From Pararhodobacter aggregans (GTDB taxonomy: Bacteria; Pseudomonadota; Alphaproteobacteria; Rhodobacterales; Rhodobacteraceae): 64,000 nt of DNA. The position numbers were made by a program, and so were the translations under genes. The notes under the pieces were generated by a model. That model was given only the letters and a program-made list of their open reading frames with translations. It had not been told where the DNA came from and made no database searches. The stretch is taken from assembly GCF_003075525.1 (NCBI RefSeq), contig NZ_QDDR01000014.1:1-64000 (forward strand), written 5' to 3'. Below, in pieces: positions 40,118 through 48,375 of the stretch. Each line of letters starts with the position of its first letter. Within the stretch, counting starts at the first letter, position 1.

Positions 40118-41287
40118 ATGCCCCGCGCGCAGATCGTCGGCTGGAGCCATTCCCGTTTCGGCAAGGCCGAGGAACCCGATACCGAGAGCCTGATCACCGG
40201 CATTCTGGCGCCAGCGCTGGACCATGCCGGGATCGGCGCCGAGGAGGTGGACGGCATCTTTGTCGGTGTCTTCAACGCCGGTTTCAGCCGGCAGGACTTT
40301 CAGGCGGCGCTGGTGGCCTTGGCCGACGACAGGCTGCGCCATGTTCCGGCGATCCGTTATGAAAACGCCTGTGCCACCGGCTCGGCCGCCCTGTATGGCG
40401 CCATGGATTTCATCGAATCGGGCCGGGGGCGGATCGCGCTGGTGGTGGGGGCCGAGAAGATGACCGCGACGCCCACGGCCGAGGTGGGGGATATCCTGCT
40501 GGGCGCCTCCTATGTGAAGGAGGAGGCGGATGTGCCCGCCGGGTTTGCAGGCCTCTTCGGGCAGATCACCCAGAGCTATTTCCAGCGCTATGGCGACCAG
40601 TCCGACGCGCTGGCGATGATCGCCGCCAAGAACCATGCGAACGGGGTGCTGAACCCCTATGCCCATATGCGCAAGGATTTCGGCTTCGACTTCTGCAATA
40701 CGGTGACCGAGAAGAACCCGCATGTGGCGGGGCCCCTCCGGCGCACCGATTGCTCGCTGGTCAGCGATGGCGCCGCGATCCTGGTGCTGGCGGATGAGGA
40801 GACGGCGAAGACCCTGCGCCGCGCCATCGCCTTCCGCGCCCGGGTGCAGACCAATGATTTCCTGCCGATGTCGAAGCGCGACGTGCTGGAGATGGCGGGC
40901 GCGCGGCTGGCCTGGGCCGGGGCGCTGGAGCAGGCGGGGATGGGGCTGGACGACCTGTCCTTCGTCGAGACCCACGATTGCTTCACCGTGGCCGAGATGC
41001 TGGAATACGAGGCGATGGGTCTGGCCGAGCGCGGGCAGGGCCACCGGGTGATCCGCGACGGCGTGACGCGCAAGGACGGGCGGCTGCCGGTCAACCCCTC
41101 GGGCGGGCTGAAGTCCAAGGGCCATCCGATCGGCGCCACCGGCGTGTCGATGCATGTCATGGCGGCGATGCAATTGGCCGGGGAGGCAGGCGACATGGCG
41201 GTGAAGGACCCGCGCGTGGCCGGCGTCTTCAACATGGGCGGGGTGGCGGTGGCCAATTACTGCTCGATCCTCGAGCGGGTGAAATGA
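40118..41287 (+). CDS. Thiolase, acetyl-CoA acetyltransferase/SCP-x like
   Basis: A 389-residue thiolase-fold protein. The nucleophile is Cys85 in ENACATGSAAL, the catalytic His lies in LKSKGHPIGATG, and a late Cys lies in GVAVANYCSIL. The sequence is closer to SCP2-type thiolases than to PhaA. The ATG at 40118 has an AGGAGGAGA site. Its stop overlaps the acyl-CoA synthetase start as ATGA, so the two form an operon with the following DUF296-like gene. A role in breaking down or building an unusual acyl-CoA is likely, with substrate unknown. Confidence 0.88.
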   Translation: MPRAQIVGWSHSRFGKAEEPDTESLITGILAPALDHAGIGAEEVDGIFVGVFNAGFSRQDFQAALVALADDRLRHVPAIRYENACATGSAALYGAMDFIESGRGRIALVVGAEKMTATPTAEVGDILLGASYVKEEADVPAGFAGLFGQITQSYFQRYGDQSDALAMIAAKNHANGVLNPYAHMRKDFGFDFCNTVTEKNPHVAGPLRRTDCSLVSDGAAILVLADEETAKTLRRAIAFRARVQTNDFLPMSKRDVLEMAGARLAWAGALEQAGMGLDDLSFVETHDCFTVAEMLEYEAMGLAERGQGHRVIRDGVTRKDGRLPVNPSGGLKSKGHPIGATGVSMHVMAAMQLAGEAGDMAVKDPRVAGVFNMGGVAVANYCSILERVK

Positions 41288-42882
41288 GGCTGGATCTGTC
41301 GGCGGGGATCGCCCCGGTTTCCACCCGGGTAATGAACCTGTCGACCCTGCTGACCGAGGCGGCGCGGCGTCATCCCGCGGCGCCCGGTTTCCTCTGGGGC
41401 GAGCGGGTCTGGACCTGGGCCGAGATGGAGGCACGGGCCGCCGCCTTTGCCGAGCTGCTGATCCAGCGCTTCGGGGTGCAGAAGGGCGACCGCATCCTGG
41501 TGCAATCGGCCAACAACAACCAGATGTTCGAGGCGATGTTCGGTTGCTGGCGGGCGGGGGCGGTCTGGGTGCCGGCCAATTTCCGCCAGACGCCCGAGGA
41601 TGTGGCCTGGCTGGCCGGTTCCGCTCAGGCCAAGGGCTTGCTGGTGGGGGCCGAATTCGCCGCCCATGCCGAGGCTTGCGCCCCTCATGTCGATTTCACC
41701 ATCGCCATCGGCGAAAGTCCGTTTGCCGAGGATTACGAGGCGCTGATCGCCCCCTATCTGGGCCAGTCGCGCCCGGCCGTCGCCGTGCAGCGCGACGATC
41801 CCTGCTGGTTCTTCTTCACCTCGGGCACCACGGGGCGGCCGAAGGCGGCGGTGCTGACCCATGGACAGATGGGCTTCGTGGTAACGAACCACCTGTGCGA
41901 CCTGATGCCGGGGACCGGGCCGGACTGGGGCGGGCGCGATGCCTCGCTGGTGGTGGCGCCGCTCAGCCATGGGGCGGGGATCCATCAGCTGGCGCAGGTG
42001 GCGCATGCGGTGCCGACCATCCTGACGACCGGGGCCAAGCTGGATCCCGAGGAGGTCTGGTCGCTGGTCGAACGCTACCACGTGACCAACATGTTCACCG
42101 TGCCGACCATCGTGAAGCTGCTGGTCGAACACCCGGCGGTGGACCGGTACGATCACTCCAGCCTGCGCTATGTGATCTATGCGGGGGCGCCGATGTACCG
42201 CGCCGACCAGATCACCGCGCTGGAGAAACTCGGCCCGGTGCTGGTCCAGTATTTCGGGCTGGGCGAGGTGACCGGCAACATCACCGTCCTGCCCCCGGTG
42301 CATCACGGCATGGGCGAGATTAAGCTCGGCACCTGCGGTTTCGCGCGGACCGGGATGCAGGTCATGGTCCAGCGCGAGGACGGGACGGAATGCGATCCCC
42401 TGGAAACGGGCGAGATCTGCGCCACCGGCCCCGCCGTTTTTGCCGGCTATTTCAACAACCCCGAGGCCAATGCGAAATCCTTCCGCGACGGCTGGTTCCG
42501 TACCGGCGATCTGGGCCACAAGGATGCCGAGGGCTTCGTCTATCTGACCGGGCGCTCGTCTGACATGTATATCTCCGGCGGCTCGAACATCTACCCGAGG
42601 GAGATCGAGGAGAAGATCCTGCTGCATCCCGCCATCTCCGAGGTCGCGGTTCTGGGCGTGCCCAGCGCGAAATGGGGGGAGGTCGGGATGGCCGTCTGCG
42701 TGGCGGGCGCCGAGGTCACGGGGGCTGAACTGCTGGCCTGGCTCGGCGACAAGCTGGCGCGCTACAAGCTGCCGCAGCATGTGGTCTTCTGGGATGAGAT
42801 GCCGAAATCGGCCTATGGCAAGATCACCAAGAAGATGATCCGCGAGGAACTGGACCGCCGCGGCGAGGTGCCGCCGGCATGA
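41284..42882 (+). CDS. AMP-dependent acyl-CoA synthetase
   Basis: A 532-residue ANL-superfamily ligase. The P-loop-like motif is FFTSGTTGRPKAAVLTH, the second core is VQYFGLGEVTG, and GWFRTGDLGHKD precedes the hinge. The C-terminal catalytic Lys lies in KSAYGKITKKM. It lacks a carrier domain, so it makes acyl-CoA rather than loading a synthase. ATG at 41284 overlaps the thiolase stop. An in-frame ATG at 41332 (MNLSTLLTEAARRHP) is a plausible alternative start. Substrate is not predictable here. Confidence 0.9.
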   Translation: MRLDLSAGIAPVSTRVMNLSTLLTEAARRHPAAPGFLWGERVWTWAEMEARAAAFAELLIQRFGVQKGDRILVQSANNNQMFEAMFGCWRAGAVWVPANFRQTPEDVAWLAGSAQAKGLLVGAEFAAHAEACAPHVDFTIAIGESPFAEDYEALIAPYLGQSRPAVAVQRDDPCWFFFTSGTTGRPKAAVLTHGQMGFVVTNHLCDLMPGTGPDWGGRDASLVVAPLSHGAGIHQLAQVAHAVPTILTTGAKLDPEEVWSLVERYHVTNMFTVPTIVKLLVEHPAVDRYDHSSLRYVIYAGAPMYRADQITALEKLGPVLVQYFGLGEVTGNITVLPPVHHGMGEIKLGTCGFARTGMQVMVQREDGTECDPLETGEICATGPAVFAGYFNNPEANAKSFRDGWFRTGDLGHKDAEGFVYLTGRSSDMYISGGSNIYPREIEEKILLHPAISEVAVLGVPSAKWGEVGMAVCVAGAEVTGAELLAWLGDKLARYKLPQHVVFWDEMPKSAYGKITKKMIREELDRRGEVPPA

Positions 42883-43715
42883 TCGAGCGGCTGGTGCATC
42901 CCGGCCCTGCCCCGGCGCGGCGCTGGGCCGTGGCGCCCTGCCGGGCCGAACCGGTCGATCTGGTGCTGCCGGTGGCCGACAGGCTGGCGGATTCGGTGGC
43001 GCTGGCGCTCGCGGATTTCGATGGCGGCTGGCTGGAGATCGAGGAGGCGACCCTCGGCACGCTGGATTTCGTCATCCCGGGCGAGGATCCGACCGGCGCC
43101 CATGCCGCCTGGTACGCCGGTCCCTACCGGATGGGCGCGGGGCGGATCGTGCATCTGGGCCTGCACGCGGGGCGCAAGGAGGGCGGGCCCTGGCTGCACG
43201 GTCACGGCGCCTTTGCCGCGCCCGGCTGGGAGGGGCCGGATTTCGGCCATATCCTGCCGTTCGAGAGCCGTCTGGCGCAGCCGATCCGCGCCCGGGGTTG
43301 GGGGCTGAAAGGCGCGCGGCTTGAGGTTTCGGCAGATACAGAGACGCATTTCCCGCTGTTCCAGCCGGTGGCGCTGGGGGCCGGGGGGAATGCGGCGCTG
43401 GTGACGCTCAGGCCCAATCAGGACATCACGCTGGCGCTGGAAGCGGCGGTGGCCGAGGCGGGCATCCGGGATGGGCGGGTCTATGGCCTCGGTTCCGTGG
43501 TCCGGCCGAAGCTGGAGGGGCAACCCCGGATCGACAGTTTCGCAACGGAATTGCTGCTGACCGAGGCCGAGGTCCGGGGCGGCCGGGCGCGGCTGGGGAT
43601 CGAGGTGGTGACGCTTCAGGGCGCGCGCCATCGGGGAGTGCTGGAGCGGGGCGAGAACGGGGTCTGCATCACGGCGGAGGTGTTGGTGGTGGCGGATCGG
43701 GGCATGGTGGGGTGA
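42879..43715 (+). CDS. Uncharacterised protein with PPC/DUF296-like features
   Basis: A 278-residue protein. Residues about 100-130 (HGHGAFAAPGWEGPDFGHIL) resemble the His-rich core and G-H-L/I-L segment of PPC/DUF296 proteins, and a second similar half may follow. The assignment is tentative. The ATG overlaps the acyl-CoA synthetase stop, so it belongs to the thiolase-ligase operon and may act on the same metabolite. The final codons ATG-GTG-GGG-TGA lie within a REP-like palindrome, so the repeat supplies the C-terminus and stop. Confidence 0.6.
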   Translation: MIERLVHPGPAPARRWAVAPCRAEPVDLVLPVADRLADSVALALADFDGGWLEIEEATLGTLDFVIPGEDPTGAHAAWYAGPYRMGAGRIVHLGLHAGRKEGGPWLHGHGAFAAPGWEGPDFGHILPFESRLAQPIRARGWGLKGARLEVSADTETHFPLFQPVALGAGGNAALVTLRPNQDITLALEAAVAEAGIRDGRVYGLGSVVRPKLEGQPRIDSFATELLLTEAEVRGGRARLGIEVVTLQGARHRGVLERGENGVCITAEVLVVADRGMVG

Positions 43716-43854
43716 AACCCCACCCTACGGGGTGCGCGCTTGGTGCGTGCGAGCACGCACCCTACAGGGGCCAGCGTGTAGGGTGGGGTTTCACCCCACC
43801 GCACCCATCCACCCGGCAATGGGACCCGCCGTAGGGTGCGTGCTTGCACGCACC
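43706..43854. repeat. Cluster of four REP-like palindromes
   Basis: Four units lie between the DUF296-like gene and convergent idi. GGTGGGGT-GAA-ACCCCACC plus CTAC is at 43706-43728. GGTGCGTGC-GA-GCACGCACC plus CTAC is at 43742-43765. The inverse GTAG plus GGTGGGGT-TTC-ACCCCACC is at 43778-43800. GTAG plus GGTGCGTGC-TT-GCACGCACC is at 43831-43854. The first two and last two face each other. The same two stem types occur at 6488-6601. Confidence 0.85.
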
Positions 43855-43864
43855 GTCGCCGGGC

Positions 43865-44398
43865 TCAGAACCCCGCCAGCACCAGATCCGCATGCTCGGC
43901 CAGATAGACCCGCAGCCAGGGCGTGAAATCCTGCGGCCGGGCGGCGATTTCGGCGTGCAGCGCCTCGGTGTCGATCCAGCGGATCGCGGCGACTTCCTCG
44001 GGGTCGGGCGTGACCGCAGGCGGGGCCTCGCAGACGCCGAGGAACAGATCGACCACCTCATGCTCGATCATCCCGCCGCCCACCTCGGCCCGGTATTCGA
44101 CCACGCCCCGGTGTTCCAGCGCCACGCCCCGGATCCCCAGCTCCTGCGCCAGACGCCGGTCGGCGCAGGCCAGCGGCGTTTCGCCCCAATAGGGATGCGT
44201 GCAGCAGGTATTCGCCCAGAGGCCCGGCGTGTGGTACTTGGCCAGCGCCCGCTGCTGGATCAGCAGCTTGCCCCCGGCCACCACGAAGACCGACACCGCC
44301 GGGTGCCTGAGCCCGCGGCGGTGTACCTCCAGCTTGTCCATCGGCCGCAAGGCGCCGTCGATCCAGGCGGGAATATCCTGCGCCATGCTGACCCCCAT
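43865..44398 (-). CDS. idi: Isopentenyl-diphosphate delta-isomerase, type I (Nudix)
   Basis: A 177-residue IPP isomerase. It has the conserved WANTCCTHPYWGE with C65/C66 and H68, LAQELGI from the Nudix helix, and VVEYRAEVGGGMIEHEVVDLFLG with the metal-binding and catalytic Glu/His. It interconverts IPP and DMAPP for isoprenoid synthesis. The M1 start and M5 (MAQDIPAWIDG) are both possible. It lies 43 bases after the Wzz-like gene on the same strand. The link may be supply of polyprenyl carrier lipid, but this is inference. Confidence 0.94.
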   Translation of the reverse strand: MGVSMAQDIPAWIDGALRPMDKLEVHRRGLRHPAVSVFVVAGGKLLIQQRALAKYHTPGLWANTCCTHPYWGETPLACADRRLAQELGIRGVALEHRGVVEYRAEVGGGMIEHEVVDLFLGVCEAPPAVTPDPEEVAAIRWIDTEALHAEIAARPQDFTPWLRVYLAEHADLVLAGF

Positions 44399-44441
44399 CG
44401 TTTGCGCGCTTCTAGCGCCAAGCAGGGCCCAGGGGAAAGGG

Positions 44442-45746
44442 TCAGATGAGCCCCAGTTGCAGGGCCGACGCCAGCGCCAGACCGATCAGCACCAAACCGC
44501 CCAGTCCCCAGATCATCACCCGCCGCCGCCTTTCGCGCACGCTCATCGTGAAGGGGATCGAGATCACCGGCCTGAGTTGCAAATCGCGCTCCATCCTGGC
44601 CGAGGTGCGCATCACCGGCTGCATCCATTCCAGCCCGTAGGCCAGCATCAGCCCCAGCATCAGCCCGGCGACGATGCCCATCGCGGCCACCGTCTTGCGG
44701 CTGCGCGACACCGGGTATTCCGGCACCAGCGCGCGTTCCAGAAGCTCGAAGCGCTCGGCCTGCTGGTCATCCTCGATCCGGGCGCTCAGCTCGGCCTCGC
44801 GGCGGCGGTCGGCGGCGGCGGTCAGCTGCGCCTGCAATTGTTCCATCCGCCGGTTCATCGCCAGCACCTGCTGCTCGTAACCGGGCGACCGGGTGAGGAT
44901 GTCCTGGATCTCGGCGATGCGCGAGCGCATCTCGACCTCCTGCTGGCTCAGCTGCTCGACCGAATCGCGCAGCGTTGCCACCTGCCGCTGCACCACCGTC
45001 CGGGTCGAGCTCTGGTCCAGAGTGTCCAGCTCGCTCTGCCGGGCGCTGAGATCGGCCTGAAGGTCGCGCAGCCCGTCGATCAGCCGCGCCCGCTCGGCCC
45101 GCCGCAGGGCGACCGAATCCGACAGGAAGGCCTCGTTTTGCGAACGGAACTCGGCGATGTCGTCCTCGAGCGTGGCGATGCTGGTTTCCAGCCTCGTTTC
45201 CTCGGCGCGGAAGAAATCCAGCGCCTGCTGGGCGTTCGACTGCCGGGCATCGACCGAGCGCTGCACAAGCTGGTTGGCCAGCTCGTTGGCGATATCGGCC
45301 GCCGTCTGCGGGTCGTCGGCATCGGCCGAGACCACCAGCGCCGACAGCGAGCCGTCGCGGGCAAAGCCCTGTTGCGCGGCGGCGATCGAGGTGATGGTGA
45401 AGGCGCGCCGCATCAGCGCGACCTGTTCCGAGGGGTTCAGCGGCATTCCCTCGAACAGGCGATGGCGCTGGGCGAGGTCCAGCAGCGCATCGCGCGACAT
45501 CAATTGCTGTTCGATGACCTGCACGCGGCGGGTGACATCGGTGCTGGCGGCGCCGGTCCCGTCCTCGCTGGCGGCGACAATCACCGGATTGATGACCTGG
45601 ATCACCGCGCTGGCGGTAAAGACGCGGTCGGTGTTCACGGCCAGGATGACCCCGGCCAGGGCGCCCAGCAGCGTGGTCAGGGCCATCAACCGCCAGCGGC
45701 GGCGCAGCCAGCTGAGGATTTCGTGCAGGTTCTGGATCGGTCCCAT
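44442..45746 (-). CDS. Wzz/GumC-type polysaccharide co-polymerase
   Basis: A 434-residue chain-length-determinant family protein. An N-terminal transmembrane helix (about 20-38) is followed by a long periplasmic coiled-coil region (about 160-340, with Gln/Glu/Arg heptads). The C-terminal VPEYPVSRSRK proline motif leads into a second helix near 355-375, with a third helix at the extreme end. It lacks a fused kinase domain. It lies 12 bases downstream of the BY-kinase-like gene. It would set or permit chain length in Wzy-dependent export. Confidence 0.88.
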   Translation of the reverse strand: MGPIQNLHEILSWLRRRWRLMALTTLLGALAGVILAVNTDRVFTASAVIQVINPVIVAASEDGTGAASTDVTRRVQVIEQQLMSRDALLDLAQRHRLFEGMPLNPSEQVALMRRAFTITSIAAAQQGFARDGSLSALVVSADADDPQTAADIANELANQLVQRSVDARQSNAQQALDFFRAEETRLETSIATLEDDIAEFRSQNEAFLSDSVALRRAERARLIDGLRDLQADLSARQSELDTLDQSSTRTVVQRQVATLRDSVEQLSQQEVEMRSRIAEIQDILTRSPGYEQQVLAMNRRMEQLQAQLTAAADRRREAELSARIEDDQQAERFELLERALVPEYPVSRSRKTVAAMGIVAGLMLGLMLAYGLEWMQPVMRTSARMERDLQLRPVISIPFTMSVRERRRRVMIWGLGGLVLIGLALASALQLGLI

Positions 45747-45758
45747 GGTCGCGCTCCC

Positions 45759-46655
45759 TCAGCCCTTGCGCCGCGCCGCGCGCGCGTCGCGATCCTCGGA
45801 TTTGTTCAGGACGATTCCCAGAAGCGGCACCTGCCCTTCCAGCACGCGCTCGCATTCCAGCACGTCCTGCGCCGTGGTGCGAAGCCCGTCGGCGACCAGA
45901 ATCACCGCGTCGAGCTGCGGCAGCAGCGCCGGCAGCAGCGGGTCCTTCAGCACCGGCGGCAGGTCGTGGATCACCACATCGGGGCCGATGCAATCGATGA
46001 GGCCGCGCAGGGCCTGCACCGCCTCGGGCGCCATCATCCGTTCCGAGGCCTGCGCCATCCGCGCGTCGTTCAGCGCCAGCGCCAGGCAGGCACCGACCCG
46101 GCGCAGATGCGCCTCGGGCGGGGTCATGCCGTCCAGCACCATCTCCAGCGGGCCCGGGGCATCGAGGCCCAGCAGCGCGGCCAGGCCCGGATCGTCCAGA
46201 TCGCTGTCCACCAGCAGTACGCGCAGCGTCTCCAGCCTTGCGATGCTGGCGGCCAGACCCGCCGCGATGAAGCTGCGCCCGGCACCCCGCGTGGCCGAGG
46301 TGACGCCGATCCGGCGCCAGCCCTTTTCGGCGGTGACCCGCAGAAGCTGGCTGCGCAGCTGGTCCATTGCCGCCCCGGCGGCGGTGTCGCGGGCGATCGA
46401 GGGTGCCCGGCCCGTCACCTTCAGGCGGTTCACATCGTCCAGGATGACCGGGATCTCATCCCAGGTCTCTTCGACCTCGATCCGGCGATGGGCCCGCAGG
46501 GGGACGTTGCGGCGCCCGGGATCCTGGGCGGCGGCATCGACGCGGCCCTGCAGGATCGCCTGATGGGCGATGCGGCGCGAGGGTGGCGAGGGCGCCTCGC
46601 CCTCTTCCGCCGAGCGCCAGCCCAACCGTTGTTCAAGAATACGCGTGTTGACCAT
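45759..46655 (-). CDS. BY-kinase/CpsD-like ATPase with degenerate P-loop
   Basis: A 298-residue protein of the MinD/BY-kinase type. A Pro/Arg/Glu rich N-terminus of about 100 residues is followed by the fold: EKGWRRIGVTSATRGAGRS, LLVDSDLDDPGLAALLG (A' region), VVIHDLPPVL (B region) and GIVLNKSEDR. The Walker A position has GAGRS where active kinases have GxGKS, so the key Lys is Arg. There is no Tyr-rich C-terminal tail. It may be a nucleotide-binding or regulatory partner of the adjacent Wzz protein rather than an active kinase. Start at 46655 with AAGGG upstream is preferred to an in-frame upstream start. Confidence 0.8.
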   Translation of the reverse strand: MVNTRILEQRLGWRSAEEGEAPSPPSRRIAHQAILQGRVDAAAQDPGRRNVPLRAHRRIEVEETWDEIPVILDDVNRLKVTGRAPSIARDTAAGAAMDQLRSQLLRVTAEKGWRRIGVTSATRGAGRSFIAAGLAASIARLETLRVLLVDSDLDDPGLAALLGLDAPGPLEMVLDGMTPPEAHLRRVGACLALALNDARMAQASERMMAPEAVQALRGLIDCIGPDVVIHDLPPVLKDPLLPALLPQLDAVILVADGLRTTAQDVLECERVLEGQVPLLGIVLNKSEDRDARAARRKG

Positions 46656-46775
46656 GACTGACCCTTCGCGACGGCCTGCGGAGCGTCCGCGCCCCGCCAT
46701 TTAACCCTCTGGTGACGGGAAAGCCTGTCACAAATAGGGCAGAAGCGTGGTCATTGTCGATGAAACCGGCGCGGT

Positions 46776-48143
46776 TCAGAGCCCGAAGATCACCGACAGC
46801 TGGTCGCCATGCACCGTCAGCACCACCGTCAGCAGCACCAGCGCCACGGCGGCCATCACCGCGTCATGCAGCGCGTCCCAGGCACCGTATTTGCGCGCCA
46901 GACGCACCTGCAGCGGGTAGCTGAGCAGCGCGGTCGAGGCCATGGCGATCGGCGCGCCGGGGATGCCCAGCATCGGCACCAGAATCAGCAGCAGCGTGAC
47001 CAGCAGCGTGGCCCGCGTCGCGTTCAGCGTGAAGAAGCCGCGCGAATCGCCCGAGGCCAGCGTCACCTGGTCATAGGTCAGGCCCAGCATCTGCGGCAGC
47101 AGCGCCATCGACACCATGACCGTGACCGCGCCCGAGGCCGCATACCGCGAATCGTAGAGCAGATCGACGATATAGACCCCGCCCAGCGCCAGCGGCGCCA
47201 CGCCCGCGATCAGCAGGCCCGACAGCATGAAGCGGATGCGGCGCAGATGCAGGAAATTCTCGCGCGATTCCGACGGGGGGGACGAGCGGTAGATCGGGAT
47301 CATCAGCCGCTGTACCAGCAATTGCCCCAGCATCAGCGGGAAGCCGGCCAGGAAGAAGCCGATGTTGTAAAGGCCCAGCTGCTCCATCGACAGGAAGCCG
47401 CCGAGGATCAGCTTGTCCGATTGCAGGACCAGAAAGCCCGCGACGGTCGAGAAGAAGATCCAGCGGCCATAGTGAATGAGTTCATGCGCGCAGTCGCGGT
47501 CCAGCTGAATCCTGTTGACGATGCCGGGCAGCATGACCCAGGCCAGACCCGCACGGGCGGCGGCGGCGACCAGATTGCCGATGACCAGCGCCCAGATGGA
47601 TTGCGTGGCCCAGGCCAGGATCAGCATGGCGGTGATGCTGATGATCTGCGCCGTCACTTCCAGCAGCGTCAGGCGACCCAGCAGCATGTGGCGCGAGGCG
47701 GTCTCGGCCCGGGTCGGCTCCAGCGCGAGCAGCGGCAGGCTCAGCGCCGCGACCGGGATCAGCTGCGACAGGATCGGTTCCTCATAGAACCAGGCCACCG
47801 GCCAGGCCAGCGCGCAGGCGGCGGCGAACAGGATCCCGGCGCGGATCATGTTCAGCGTCCAGGCGGTGTTCAGGAACGCCGGATCATCGCCGCGCTTCGA
47901 GGATTGGATGGCGGGCTGGATGCCCAGATCGGACAGCATGGTCAGGCCGACCAGCAGCACCGTCACCAGCGCCATGGTGCCGAAAGCCTCGGGGAACAGC
48001 AGCCGTGCCAGCACCAGGTTCGAGCCGAAGCGGATCGCCTGCTGCAGACCGAAGCCCATGATGGTAAACATCGACGACCGCATGATGCGGTTGGTCAGGC
48101 TGTTTCCGGGCTTCTCGATCATCATGGCAGCAGCGTGCGACAC
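46776..48143 (-). CDS. Polysaccharide flippase, MOP/Wzx family
   Basis: About 455 residues with 12-14 hydrophobic helices. The opening NRIMRSSMFTIMGFGLQQAIRFGSNLVLARLL block is typical of Wzx/MOP exporters. GFLSMEQLGLYNIGFFLAGFP and the following QLLVQRLMIPIYR are also family-like. It flips lipid-linked repeat units across the inner membrane. Start: a GTG at 48143 has GGAG eight bases upstream. An earlier GTG (48152) and ATGs at 48125/48122 are possible. It is first in a minus-strand operon with the BY-kinase-like, Wzz-like and idi genes. Confidence 0.88.
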   Translation of the reverse strand: MSHAAAMMIEKPGNSLTNRIMRSSMFTIMGFGLQQAIRFGSNLVLARLLFPEAFGTMALVTVLLVGLTMLSDLGIQPAIQSSKRGDDPAFLNTAWTLNMIRAGILFAAACALAWPVAWFYEEPILSQLIPVAALSLPLLALEPTRAETASRHMLLGRLTLLEVTAQIISITAMLILAWATQSIWALVIGNLVAAAARAGLAWVMLPGIVNRIQLDRDCAHELIHYGRWIFFSTVAGFLVLQSDKLILGGFLSMEQLGLYNIGFFLAGFPLMLGQLLVQRLMIPIYRSSPPSESRENFLHLRRIRFMLSGLLIAGVAPLALGGVYIVDLLYDSRYAASGAVTVMVSMALLPQMLGLTYDQVTLASGDSRGFFTLNATRATLLVTLLLILVPMLGIPGAPIAMASTALLSYPLQVRLARKYGAWDALHDAVMAAVALVLLTVVLTVHGDQLSVIFGL

Positions 48144-48375
48144 ATCTAACACTCCGGAAATTGGGTACTTTCAGGCGGCCGCTTCAAGGGGCGCGGCCCA
48201 TATTCAACGCAATGAAGGTTAATTGGGGCGCCAGTGTGGCGCGGGCTTTTGGAATGTGGCGAAAATGGGGCGGGGGTCTTTGCGGTCCGTCGCCGCGCCA
48301 ATTCCCTCTGCTTTTCTTGAATTTGCCTGAATTGACCCCTAGCCCGGAGGCCAACCAGACAGCCAAGGTGACGGC

